Source: Pseudomonadota bacterium
GTDB lineage: Bacteria; Pseudomonadota; Gammaproteobacteria; Steroidobacterales; JBCBZW01
Direction of reading: 5' to 3'
NCBI GenBank assembly: GCA_039193195.1
Contig: JBCCWS010000007.1
Coordinates: 1 to 64,000 of the forward strand
Length of the DNA stretch: 64,000 nt
Part shown: positions 29,469 through 37,976 of the stretch, piece after piece
How the letters are laid out: each line of letters opens with the position of its first letter
How positions within the stretch are numbered: position 1 is the stretch's first letter
The notes under the pieces: generated by a model
Told to the model about the DNA's origin: nothing
Database searches by the model: none
What the model saw: the letters and a program-made list of their open reading frames with translations, nothing else
Program-made: the position numbers and the translations under genes

Positions 29469-32414
29469 ATGAAGCGCGCAGCCAGTCTGCTCGGCGCCAC
29501 CACGATCGCGATCGCAGCGATCGTCGGGCTTAAAGCGCCGACGGGATCGGATGTATTCGCAGGCGAGGCGGTGACGCCTGTGCCTGCTCTAGACAACACG
29601 GTAGCCCGCCCGGTCGCTGCCTCGATCGATGTTCCCCAGGGCCCGGCTGCGCCCACTGTCCCCGGGGCGCGCACCGCTTCGCAGGCGGTGGCGACTGAAG
29701 TTCCTCCGCCACTCGCTGTGTCGCTCGCGCGGGCTGAACAGGCTCGAGCGGCTGATCGTCAATACCGTGCCACGACAGGGCAAGCTCCTGCAGCTGCGCC
29801 TGGTGATCGCAGCCATGGCCAGCTGTCCGTCCGTGCAGGGGCCTTCGTGCCGCCCGCTGTGGGGCAAGTGGATCAGGTGATCTCTATGCCTCCGGGGCTC
29901 ACCCTGGCCCAATTGGAGCGCGAGCTCGACGCCGCGGGCGGTGAGGTGCTTCGAGCCTACGGCAACTTCGCCATGGTTGCGGTACGGTTGCCCGCTGAGG
30001 ACGCAGCCGCCTTCTTGGCTGACAATGGCATCCAACGTGCAGTCGAGGATGAGGTTGTCGAAATGGCTTGGAGTGGCGCTGGTTCGGGTAGCCGTAGTGC
30101 CATGCTCGAAGCCGCCAACGTGCCCACCGCCACGTCCGCCTCCTCGCGGATCGGCATAGCCGTGATCGACGGCGGTGTCTTCGAGCACCGGGATGTCAAC
30201 GTGCAGCGCCACGCAAACTTCATTCAACCCTCCACTCGCCAGCAGGGCGCGCGCAGCGAGTCAGGCCCGCAGGCGTTGTATATCTTCGATGAAGGGCAGG
30301 GTGCTCGCGTGTTCGACCGTGCTGACCACGGTGGGCAACCGGCTCATCTGGAGTACGTATCGCTCCTGAACGACGCGGAGTACAACGCACTCGTGTCGAG
30401 CTACTACCCGGGCGGCGTGCACCCCGATCAGGTGTCCTTGAAGTCCCTGCGCTCCGTCGGTGGAGGGGCGGCGCGCTTCATGGATCTGCTCAACTACAGC
30501 AACAAGGCGCTGAAAGTGCTGTGGGTGAACTTCGAGGGCGAGCCAGAGCATTACCACACGGTGGCGCCCTTCGGTTATCAGAGCTGGCAGACCCGCGCCG
30601 CCCACCCCTGGATCATCGCCGATGCCGTGACGGGGGAGTACCTGAGCGTCATCGAGTCGCCCACGGACTCGCCCTACAACGACTTTCACGGCAACCCCAT
30701 CACCTGGCACGGCCAGGGCGCGAGCGTCGCCAACGGCTCTCTGCGTGCGCAGTTCTCCGGGGTCAGCCGCATCACCGCCGAGTGTCGCAAGACGGACTTC
30801 ATGGCGGTGGAGGCGTGGCTAACACTACCGCCCGCGAGCTTGGTGCACGGCGAGGTGACCGTACTACGCCACGGCGTGGGATCGAACAACTCCTTCGAGC
30901 TTGAAGACCTCGGTTCGAACGGCATGGAGTTGAGCATCAAGACCACACGGGGCAACTTGGTCGCCAGGTGGATGCCCCCACACCGAAACGCAGTGCCCCA
31001 GCACATCGTCGCGAAGCTCGGTGCTGATCGCTACCTGCGCGTCTTCGTCGATGCGCAGCAAGTCTTTAGCCAGTACGTGAGCTCGTCCCACAAGCTCGAC
31101 AGCTGGCCGGAGCAGGGCCGTCTACAGCTCGGGTTGTACGATACGACGAGGGCCTGGGCCGGAGAGTACAACCTGCTTGCCGTGCACTGTGACAACAAGC
31201 AGAACTCCACGGCCGGGAGCTTCTACGCAGAGGGCCCCGACGCCTTCATTACCGACCGTGACCCGGCAGGTCACGGCACGCACGTTGCTGGTGCCCTGTC
31301 TGGCAATGGGCTCGGCTCCCTCGGTCAGTACCGCGGGGTTGCCTCCCAAGCGCCGATCTTCGACCTGCGCGTTCTCGATGGGGAAGGCAAAGGCACAGTG
31401 AGTGCCGTGTTGTCCGCCCTCGATTGGGTGGCTAACAACGCGACGCAGTACGACATTCGCGTCGTGAACATGAGCTTGGGTAAAGCCGTAGAGGCGGCAG
31501 CGGAGTTTGATCCGCTCGTGCAGGCCGTAGAGGCGCTCTGGGCTGATGGCATCGTGGTAGTGGCCTCTGCCGGCAACTACGGTTCTCTTGGCAACTTCTA
31601 CATCACCAGCCCGGGAATCGCGCGTAACATCATCACGGTGGGCTCGGTAACGGATGGGGGGACTGGGCTGAACTTCGCCGATGACTACGTCTCGAGCTAC
31701 TCCTCTCGCGGCCCCACCATGTACGACCACTTCCTGAAGCCGGACCTGCTCGCGCCGGGCAACCGCGTGGTCGCCGCGGTCGCGGGCCACGCCAATCTGA
31801 AGGAGCAACTGCCTGAAGGCGTGGTCGAGTGTCTCCTCGACTGCGACGGTGGCAGCTACCTCGAGATGTCAGGCACCAGCATGGCGGCCGGTGTGGTCTC
31901 CGGTGCTGCAGCCCTGATGCTGGCGGAGGATCCTTCCCTCAACCCCGCCACCGTCAAGGCACGCTTGATGCGCTCGGCGCGGAAGATCGCAGGCGATCCA
32001 GTGGAGGTCGGTGCGGGTGTACTCGATGTGCAGGCCGCGCTTGCGCAGGGTGGTTTCGCCGCGACCGCGCCGTCGCCGAAGATGTCTCGCTCGCAGCAGG
32101 GCTCGGTCATTCTTATCGAGGACACCGGCGAGCTGTGGGGCTCCACTCAGTGGGGCGCTGCCTACCTTTGGAGTGATGGCTACCTCTGGAACGATGGCTA
32201 CCTCTGGAGCGATGGCTACCTCTGGAACGATGCTTATCTGTGGAGCGACGGCTACCTCTGGAGCGATGGCTACCTCTGGAGTGACGGCTATCTCTGGAGT
32301 GATGCGTACCTGTGGAGCGATGCCTATCTCTGGAGTGATGCGTACCTGTGGAGCGACGGATACCTCTGGAGTGATGGCACCATCACCCAGGATACTGTTG
32401 GCCGCGGCGACTAG
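29469..32414 (+). CDS. Secreted S8 subtilase with VHL-like and LamG-like insertions and YLWSDG repeats
   Basis: 981 residues. ATG at 29469 follows GGAGGAGCGGAG. Signal peptide MKRAASLLGATTIAIAAIVGL, Pro/Ala-rich segment, I9-like propeptide (about 135-200), then a subtilase fold with D234 (AVIDGG), H602 (GHGTHVAG), N703 (SAGN) and S804 (GTSMAA). Asp to His is normally about 30-100 residues; here it is 368, filled by a VHL-beta-like domain (about 330-400, LWVNFEGEPEHYHTVAP, HPWIIADA) and a concanavalin/LamG-like beta domain (about 440-576). Residues 899-970 are 12 perfect YLW[SN]D[GA] hexamers. Likely exported or surface-bound protease; substrate unknown. It stands alone 153 nt after lnt and is followed by a small secreted protein. 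Confidence 0.9.
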   Translation: MKRAASLLGATTIAIAAIVGLKAPTGSDVFAGEAVTPVPALDNTVARPVAASIDVPQGPAAPTVPGARTASQAVATEVPPPLAVSLARAEQARAADRQYRATTGQAPAAAPGDRSHGQLSVRAGAFVPPAVGQVDQVISMPPGLTLAQLERELDAAGGEVLRAYGNFAMVAVRLPAEDAAAFLADNGIQRAVEDEVVEMAWSGAGSGSRSAMLEAANVPTATSASSRIGIAVIDGGVFEHRDVNVQRHANFIQPSTRQQGARSESGPQALYIFDEGQGARVFDRADHGGQPAHLEYVSLLNDAEYNALVSSYYPGGVHPDQVSLKSLRSVGGGAARFMDLLNYSNKALKVLWVNFEGEPEHYHTVAPFGYQSWQTRAAHPWIIADAVTGEYLSVIESPTDSPYNDFHGNPITWHGQGASVANGSLRAQFSGVSRITAECRKTDFMAVEAWLTLPPASLVHGEVTVLRHGVGSNNSFELEDLGSNGMELSIKTTRGNLVARWMPPHRNAVPQHIVAKLGADRYLRVFVDAQQVFSQYVSSSHKLDSWPEQGRLQLGLYDTTRAWAGEYNLLAVHCDNKQNSTAGSFYAEGPDAFITDRDPAGHGTHVAGALSGNGLGSLGQYRGVASQAPIFDLRVLDGEGKGTVSAVLSALDWVANNATQYDIRVVNMSLGKAVEAAAEFDPLVQAVEALWADGIVVVASAGNYGSLGNFYITSPGIARNIITVGSVTDGGTGLNFADDYVSSYSSRGPTMYDHFLKPDLLAPGNRVVAAVAGHANLKEQLPEGVVECLLDCDGGSYLEMSGTSMAAGVVSGAAALMLAEDPSLNPATVKARLMRSARKIAGDPVEVGAGVLDVQAALAQGGFAATAPSPKMSRSQQGSVILIEDTGELWGSTQWGAAYLWSDGYLWNDGYLWSDGYLWNDAYLWSDGYLWSDGYLWSDGYLWSDAYLWSDAYLWSDAYLWSDGYLWSDGTITQDTVGRGD
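32163..32378 (+). repeat. Twelve 18-bp coding repeats in the subtilase gene
   Basis: Each unit reads TAC CTC TGG AGT GAT GGC with synonymous and S/N or G/A changes, giving (YLW[SN]D[GA])12 without interruption. The synonymous variation argues for selection on the peptide and against a very recent expansion. Confidence 0.95.
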
Positions 32415-32440
32415 GCCCTCGAGCGACAGGAGTGAAAGCG

Positions 32441-32731
32441 ATGACCAAGCTGACCATGTCGATCGTGTTGGCCTTTGGGGTCTCAGGCGCTGCCGGCGCA
32501 CCTGTCCTTGGTGCATTTAGCGCTGAGCAGGTCGCGCAGGGCGCACCTTCCCCTCATCCCGTCGAGCGGGTGATGGTGGATATGGTGTCCAGGGACGATG
32601 CAGAGATCATTCTGCTGCGCCTGGGCGTTGATCCAAGCCGCATCGAGCACAGTGCTCACGGAGTAATTGCTCCCCTTACGCTGGGGCAGCGAAGCGCCTT
32701 GGCGCGCTTGGAAAGCGTGCAGCTGCGTTAG
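32441..32731 (+). CDS. Small secreted protein, possible I9-like subtilase inhibitor
   Basis: 96 residues. ATG at 32441 with GGAG 8 nt before it, 26 nt after the subtilase stop, so likely co-transcribed. Signal peptide TKLTMSIVLAFGVSGAAGA. The mature part runs VERVMVDMVSRDDAEIILLRLG and ends GVIAPLTLGQRSALARLESV, which has the look of an I9 propeptide/inhibitor fold (beta, helix with xxAxxLL, then G-x-LT-xxQ-xxAL). The I9 assignment is by eye and tentative; role as inhibitor or folding helper of the protease is inference. Confidence 0.65.
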   Translation: MTKLTMSIVLAFGVSGAAGAPVLGAFSAEQVAQGAPSPHPVERVMVDMVSRDDAEIILLRLGVDPSRIEHSAHGVIAPLTLGQRSALARLESVQLR

Positions 32732-32789
32732 CGATCAATGGCGTTGGGATGCCAGGGACCACCGAGGAAACCCGATGGCCCCTTTGCGC

Positions 32790-33974
32790 CTAGCCCGTTG
32801 CGCGTTCTTCTGGGCTGCTTACCAATGGCGCCGTTAGCTCGGCGGCGACGACGCAGTTGCGACCCCTTGACTTCGCTCGGTAGAGGGCGAGGTCCGCTTC
32901 GCGGAACAGTGATAGCGGCTCACGCTCCTCCTCCTCCGGAGGTAGCGTGGCTACGCCGACGCTGAGGGTGACGTAGGCAGAGATACTGGAATCCGGGTGT
33001 GGTATCTCGCACTGCTCTAGGTGACAGCGCAGGGCTTCGCCGAGCTTCGTGGCCTCGCGCAGGTCGGTGTTCGGCAGCAGCACCACAAACTCCTCGCCGC
33101 CGTAGCGCGCCAGGAGGGTCTCGGCTGAACGTTTCTCGCAGAAGCGCTCTAGCTCATCGGCTACGGCGCGTAGGCACTCGTCCCCCGCGCCGTGGCCGAC
33201 CGCATCGTTGTAGCGCTTGAAGTAGTCGATGTCGGCGACCAGTAGCCCAACGGCGCAACCCTTGGCGCGGGCCTCCTGCCACGCGTCGTCCAAGCGTGAG
33301 GCGAAGCGGCGCCGGTTGTAGAGATTGGTCAGCGGATCGCGCTCGGAAAGGATCTTGAGTTCGTCGACTAGCGCTTCCTTCTCCAAGCGGTTTTGCTCGG
33401 AGGTGATCAGCGTGTGGTGCACGCGATGGCCGGAGATGAGCATGAAGGCGAACCAGGCGATCCACTCGGCGACCAGCGTGTAGTGGAAACCGCTTTCGAG
33501 CGGCCACATGAGCAGCGGCAGGGAGAGGGCCAGGGGGATCGTGAAGCAGCCGAAGGACACGATAGAGGCCGAAGTGGTGGCGATGGCTGCACCCACGACG
33601 CCTGCGACGGAGATCACGGCGATCGTGAGCTCGGGCGGGGATCCGAGTGAGACCACGGCCGCCACATTGACGATCCATGCAGTCGCGTGACATAACGTTG
33701 TCCCCGCGTGCAGATTCCGCCAGGTGACCGGGCTAAAGAGGCCGGAGCGGCGGCGGTGGGCCATGTAGAGCGCAGTGCGTGTGATGGCGAACAGCAGCGT
33801 CAAGCAGACCCACCAGTACAGGGAAGCGGCCGGCAGCTCGCCGCCGTAGTAGGCCAGGTTGATGCCGAACACCGTGAGTGCTCCGAGCACCGTCGCTGGG
33901 ATATGGCAGTACAGGATGGCGATCAGCCGTTCCTGCAGGGCTGCCTTCAAACGACCAGATTGTTTGGGAGTCAC
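32790..33974 (-). CDS. Membrane-bound diguanylate cyclase
   Basis: 394 residues from GTG. About five to six hydrophobic spans within 15-185 with no recognisable sensor family, then a GGDEF domain (about 205-385) with RDPLTNLYNRRRF and the active GGEEF loop at 292-296. Makes cyclic di-GMP. An RxxD inhibitory site is not seen just before GGEEF. Convergent with the subtilase pair. Confidence 0.92.
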   Translation of the reverse strand: MTPKQSGRLKAALQERLIAILYCHIPATVLGALTVFGINLAYYGGELPAASLYWWVCLTLLFAITRTALYMAHRRRSGLFSPVTWRNLHAGTTLCHATAWIVNVAAVVSLGSPPELTIAVISVAGVVGAAIATTSASIVSFGCFTIPLALSLPLLMWPLESGFHYTLVAEWIAWFAFMLISGHRVHHTLITSEQNRLEKEALVDELKILSERDPLTNLYNRRRFASRLDDAWQEARAKGCAVGLLVADIDYFKRYNDAVGHGAGDECLRAVADELERFCEKRSAETLLARYGGEEFVVLLPNTDLREATKLGEALRCHLEQCEIPHPDSSISAYVTLSVGVATLPPEEEEREPLSLFREADLALYRAKSRGRNCVVAAELTAPLVSSPEERATG

Positions 33975-34322
33975 CTGACGTCCCTCCCCCTAGCAGACTG
34001 GCCAGTGAACCGGATTCGGCCTGCAGGAGCAAGCTGCAGCGGCAGGCGACGGCCCTGCGAGCACCGGCCGGTGCTATGCTCTGCGTCTATCCGATTGCCC
34101 GCTAACGCCCTGCGCAAAGAGGCGAGAGGCGGTTTCGGTACCGGAAAACGCATGAGAACGGCGAAACGCTGCTATTTCTAGCGGAGCGAGACGTACGGCG
34201 CCGATCCGCGTGCCAAAGAAAGGTAGATGCGCGCCTCAACGGTCCTGTCGCTTGACCTGGGAGGTGAGCAGATTCGTAAGGTGATTGACAGGCCTGCATG
34301 CCGGCCAAGAGGTGGTGAGCGG
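33975..34322 (+). other. 348-nt gap between divergent dgc and lptE
   Basis: No supported gene, terminator or clear promoter. In many Gammaproteobacteria leuS lies directly before lptE; it is absent here, so this gap marks a break in the usual order. Confidence 0.5.
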
Positions 34323-34841
34323 ATGAGCGCGTGGCGACGAGGGTGGGCGATGGGCTTGATTGCAGTTTTGACAGCCTGTCCGATACTCGCCGGCTGCGGC
34401 TTCACGCTGCAGGGCGCCGGGGAGCTGCCGGATGAGATGCGCGCAACTTACCTCGAGACGGCTGACCCACGCAGTGAGTTCGCTGAAGCCCTGCGACGAA
34501 CCTTGGACTCCCGTGGTCAGCCGTTGGTAGCGAACCGCGCCCAGGCCTCCGCAGTGCTGCGCCTGCTCCAGGATGAGGCGGGCGAGAGGATCCTGTCCGT
34601 TTCGGCCACGGGCGTGCCCGAGGAGTTGGAACTCTACCACACGGTGCGCTTCCAGCTGCGGGCAGGCAATCGCGTGCTTATCCGCGAAGAGCAGATCACC
34701 GTGACCCGCGACTACCGCTTCGATCCGAATGACATTTTGGGCAAACGCCGCGAAGCGCAACTGCTCAAGGACGCGTTGGTCGCAGACCTCGTCAACCGGT
34801 TCTTTCGACGCTTGGACCTACTCGCTCGCGAGAATGGCTAA
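34323..34841 (+). CDS. lptE: LPS-assembly lipoprotein LptE
   Basis: Plug of the LptD outer-membrane LPS translocon. 172 residues from ATG at 34323; an in-frame ATG at 34227 would put 32 polar residues before the signal peptide. Lipoprotein signal GLIAVLTACPILAGCGF with the lipobox Cys, then the LptE motif FTLQGAGELPDEM and ...LYHTVRFQL. Overlaps the next gene by 8 nt. Confidence 0.93.
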   Translation: MSAWRRGWAMGLIAVLTACPILAGCGFTLQGAGELPDEMRATYLETADPRSEFAEALRRTLDSRGQPLVANRAQASAVLRLLQDEAGERILSVSATGVPEELELYHTVRFQLRAGNRVLIREEQITVTRDYRFDPNDILGKRREAQLLKDALVADLVNRFFRRLDLLARENG

Positions 34842-35334
34842 TCGCCCTGGCCCGCCGGACGTGCTCCGCGTTGGTGACATCGACCCCGGGCCCTTGGGTG
34901 CACTCCTGTCGCGCCTTGGCATGAGCTTCGAGCTGCTGGAGCTACAGCAGGCGGTGCCAGGCTCCTACTGGGGCGAGGCCGAGGCCGGACTCGTCGGCCA
35001 GCGCCTGCTTGCTCGGCCCGATACGCCTGTGCATTCGGTCCTTCACGAAGCGTGTCACTACCTCTGCATGGATCGACACCGACGGGCCAATCTACATACG
35101 GACGCAGGCGGGGATGATGAGGAGGAGTGCGCCGTCTGCGCGCTGCAGGTGCTCCTGGCGGATGAGCTGGCTGAGGTTGGTCGCGAGCGGATGCTGAGCG
35201 ATATGGACCGATGGGGGTACACCTTTCGCCTCGGATCTGCCCGGCGCTGGTGGTACACGGAGGCGGAGGAGGCCCGCCAATGGCTCGTGGCCAAACGCCT
35301 CGTGCCCCCGTCCGGCGCCATAGATCGCGACTGA
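34834..35334 (+). CDS. Putative HExxH zinc-dependent hydrolase-like protein
   Basis: 166 residues from ATG at 34834, overlapping lptE. H71-E72-A-C-H75 followed by YLCMD, and an acidic run DDEEEC (94-99) preceding VCALQVLLADEL, where the third metal ligand of ImmA/IrrE-like gluzincins would be. C-terminal part is Trp/Tyr-rich (WGYTFRLGSARRWWY). No signal peptide, so cytosolic. Translationally coupled to lptE and upstream of holA, where E. coli has nothing. I do not recognise a named family; peptidase activity is inferred only from the motif. Confidence 0.75.
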   Translation: MANRPGPPDVLRVGDIDPGPLGALLSRLGMSFELLELQQAVPGSYWGEAEAGLVGQRLLARPDTPVHSVLHEACHYLCMDRHRRANLHTDAGGDDEEECAVCALQVLLADELAEVGRERMLSDMDRWGYTFRLGSARRWWYTEAEEARQWLVAKRLVPPSGAIDRD

Positions 35335-35403
35335 CTCGCTATGCGGTGCGTCCGCGCGGACGCGACGTTATGATGGGTGTTCGGGACTTCCACGGATGAC
35401 CGC

Positions 35404-36411
35404 TTGAAGCTGACCACCGACAACCTCGCCACTCACGTTCAGCAGAACCTTCAGCCCGCTTATCTGGTGAGCGGAGATGAGCCCCTGCTGGTCATGGAGG
35501 CCTGCGACACGATCCGCCAGGCAGCGAGGAAGCAAGGGTTCTCTGAGCGTATCACCTTCACTACCGGCCGAGGTTTCGACTGGCAGCAGCTGCTCGCCGA
35601 GGGTGCCAGCCTGTCCCTCTTCGCCGAGCGACGCCTCATTGAGCTGCGCATGAACTCGGCCAAGCCGGGCAAGGCAGGCGACAAAGCGATCTGCGACTTT
35701 ATGGCGGCGGAGCCCACGGATACCCTGTTACTGGTGGTCGCCCCTAAGCTCGACAAGACGGCGTCCAGGGCTGCTTGGGTAAAGGCCTTGACGAGTTCGG
35801 GCGGGCACCTGGCGCTCTGGCCACCGGAGCTTCAGCAGTTGCCGACCTGGATAGGGCAGCGCTTGCGTTCGCGCGGCTTCGAGGCTAGCAGGGAGGCAAC
35901 CGCGCTGATCGCCGACCGAGTGGAAGGCAACCTACTTGCCGCTGCCCAAGAGGTGGACAAGCTCTCCTTGCTCCACTCGCCCGGCACACTCGATGAGCAG
36001 GCCGTGCGCGAAGCTGTTGCGGACAGCGCCCGCTACGATGTCTTCGCCTTGGCCGACGCGGCCCTTGCGGCGCGCGCTCCGCGTGCATTGCGCGTGCTCG
36101 GCGGTCTGCGCGCCGAGGGCGCTGAGCCCACACTCGTGCTGTGGGCGCTGACGCGCGAGCTGCGCTCCCTCGCCGCTATCGCCTGGGCCCTGGCGACAGG
36201 GCGCCCAGAGGCAGAGGCTATGCGCGGGGTCTGGCCCCGACGCCAGCGTCTGCTGGCGAGCGCGGCGCGGCGCTTGACCTTGCCTGGCATCCACCGCGCC
36301 TTACACCAGGCTGGGTACGCGGATGAAGTCGTCAAAGGTGCTCGACCGGGCGTGGATCCCTGGACTGTTGTCACTGGCTTGGTAGTGAGCGTTTGCGGAG
36401 TTGCGGCGTGA
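35404..36411 (+). CDS. holA: DNA polymerase III subunit delta
   Basis: Clamp-loader subunit that opens the beta clamp. 335 residues from TTG at 35404 (KLTTDNLATHVQQNLQPAYLVSGDEPLL), which fits the family start; GTG at 35377 would add nine residues. Matches FTTGRGFDWQQLL, LIELRMNSAKPG and EGNLLAAAQEVDKL. Its stop overlaps the nadD start (GTGA). Confidence 0.95.
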   Translation: MKLTTDNLATHVQQNLQPAYLVSGDEPLLVMEACDTIRQAARKQGFSERITFTTGRGFDWQQLLAEGASLSLFAERRLIELRMNSAKPGKAGDKAICDFMAAEPTDTLLLVVAPKLDKTASRAAWVKALTSSGGHLALWPPELQQLPTWIGQRLRSRGFEASREATALIADRVEGNLLAAAQEVDKLSLLHSPGTLDEQAVREAVADSARYDVFALADAALAARAPRALRVLGGLRAEGAEPTLVLWALTRELRSLAAIAWALATGRPEAEAMRGVWPRRQRLLASAARRLTLPGIHRALHQAGYADEVVKGARPGVDPWTVVTGLVVSVCGVAA

Positions 36412-37100
36412 GTGCCATCGGCGTCTTTGGCGGCACCTTCGATCCTGTGCACTACGGCCACCTGCGGACCGCATTCGAGTTGCTGCGGGCCCTACGGTTG
36501 GACGAGGTGCGCTTCATGCCCGCCGGGACGCCGCCCCATCGCGGTCAGCCGATGGCGGCCGCGGCCCTGCGCTTGGCGATGGTCCAAGCAGCGGTGCGCG
36601 ATTTGCCGGGATTTACCGTGGACGATCGCGAGCTTCGTCGCGAAGGCCCGTCCTACTCGGTCGACACATTGGGCGATTTGCGCGCGGAGTTCCCCACTCG
36701 CCCCCTGCTGTTGATCGTCGGGATGGACGCTTTTATCGGTTTACCGAAGTGGCATCACTGGCGCGAGATCTTGCAGCTGGCTCACGTGGTTGTTGCTCAC
36801 AGGCCCGGTTGGCGTACGCCTGCGACCGGTCCCCTGGGCGAGCTGCTGCTCGATAGGGGAACCGGTACCGTAGGCGACCTACACGAATCGGTCGGTGGCC
36901 ACATCTACATCCACGCGGTTACCCAACTGGAAATCGCATCGACGAGCGTTCGCACGCTGATCGCGCGCGGGCAGGACCCCAGGTTTTTGATGCCTGAGGC
37001 GGTAAGGAAGATCATCTTCGAAACGGGCTGTTACCGGGAGCCGGGCAAGGGGCCGGGCGAATCGGTGAGCACCGGGGAGGGCGACGGGACGGCATGGTGA
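36408..37100 (+). CDS. nadD: Nicotinate-nucleotide adenylyltransferase
   Basis: Forms deamido-NAD. 230 residues from GTG at 36408. Nucleotidyltransferase motif GGTFDPVHYGHLR and C-terminal ASTSVRTLI (the ISSTxIR motif). A Gly-rich tail follows GCYREPGKG. Overlaps rsfS by 7 nt. Confidence 0.96.
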   Translation: MSAIGVFGGTFDPVHYGHLRTAFELLRALRLDEVRFMPAGTPPHRGQPMAAAALRLAMVQAAVRDLPGFTVDDRELRREGPSYSVDTLGDLRAEFPTRPLLLIVGMDAFIGLPKWHHWREILQLAHVVVAHRPGWRTPATGPLGELLLDRGTGTVGDLHESVGGHIYIHAVTQLEIASTSVRTLIARGQDPRFLMPEAVRKIIFETGCYREPGKGPGESVSTGEGDGTAW

Positions 37101-37456
37101 CGCAAGCGGCGCTGGCGGACTTGGTCGAGGGCGCGCTCGAGGAGCTTAGGGCGCGGGACATCCGCGTGCTCGATGTGAGCGGGCTCACGAGCATCATGGA
37201 CACCATGGTGGTGGCTAGTGGTACGTCGGATCGACACGTACGTGCTCTGGCAGACAAGGTAGTGCAAGCTGCCAAGGCGGCTGGCGTGCCGCCCCTCGGT
37301 ATGGAGGGCGAAACCCAGGGCGAATGGGTGCTGGTGGATCTTGGCGATCTGGTGTTGCACATCATGCTGCCTCAGATCCGCGATCTGTATCAGCTTGAGA
37401 AGCTGTGGGATGCGCAGCGCTTCGGCGGCGCAGATCTCGCCAACGATTCGCGTTAG
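37094..37456 (+). CDS. rsfS: Ribosomal silencing factor RsfS
   Basis: 120 residues. Binds L14 and blocks subunit joining in starvation. Motifs VLDVSGLTSIMDTMVVASGTSDRHVRAL (in part), GEWVLVDLGDLVLHIM and LEKLW. Three nt before rlmH. Confidence 0.96.
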   Translation: MVTQAALADLVEGALEELRARDIRVLDVSGLTSIMDTMVVASGTSDRHVRALADKVVQAAKAAGVPPLGMEGETQGEWVLVDLGDLVLHIMLPQIRDLYQLEKLWDAQRFGGADLANDSR

Positions 37457-37459
37457 CTC

Positions 37460-37957
37460 ATGCGCATGCGTCTCCTCGCCGTGGGCACGCGCATGCCCGC
37501 CTGGGTCAACATCGCAGTCGACGAGTACCGTCGTCGCTTTCCCCGCGACCTATCCCTAGAGCTCGTGGAGATAGCTCCCGGCGCGCGCGGCGGAACACGC
37601 TACGATGCGGCCAAGGCGATGGGGCAAGAGGCACAACGGCTCACCGCCAAGCTTGATTCGCGAGACCACGTGGTGGCTCTAGAAGTTGATGGGCGCCAGC
37701 TCGACACGCAAGCCCTGGCCAAGTGGCTACAAGGGCGGCGCGAGCAGGGCCAAGATCTAGCGTTTCTGATCGGCGGTGCCGACGGCCTTGACTGTTCATT
37801 AACATCGCGTATTCAGGAGCGCCTGTCTCTGTCCCCCCTGACCCTGCCCCACGCGATCGCCAGAGTCGTGCTGATCGAGCAGCTTTATCGCGCCTGGACG
37901 ATTACCGCGGGTCACCCGTACCATCGCGCGGCGGCGGCCAGTGCCATATCGCGGTGA
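37460..37957 (+). CDS. rlmH: 23S rRNA pseudouridine-1915 N3-methyltransferase
   Basis: SPOUT methyltransferase, 165 residues, about ten longer than E. coli at the C-terminus. MRMRLLAVGTRMPAWV, FLIGGADGL and LPHAIARVVLIEQLYRAW..HPYHR identify the knot and substrate-binding residues. Confidence 0.96.
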   Translation: MRMRLLAVGTRMPAWVNIAVDEYRRRFPRDLSLELVEIAPGARGGTRYDAAKAMGQEAQRLTAKLDSRDHVVALEVDGRQLDTQALAKWLQGRREQGQDLAFLIGGADGLDCSLTSRIQERLSLSPLTLPHAIARVVLIEQLYRAWTITAGHPYHRAAAASAISR

Positions 37958-37976
37958 GCGGGTACTCTCTAGTTCC

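Noticed and set aside
32163-32378. Array of 18-bp direct repeats that might suggest CRISPR
   Set aside because: No spacers; the units are contiguous and code for the YLWSDG tail.
33708-34181. A 157-codon open frame antisense to the start of the cyclase gene
   Set aside because: Composition and lack of motif or ribosome-binding site indicate a shadow.
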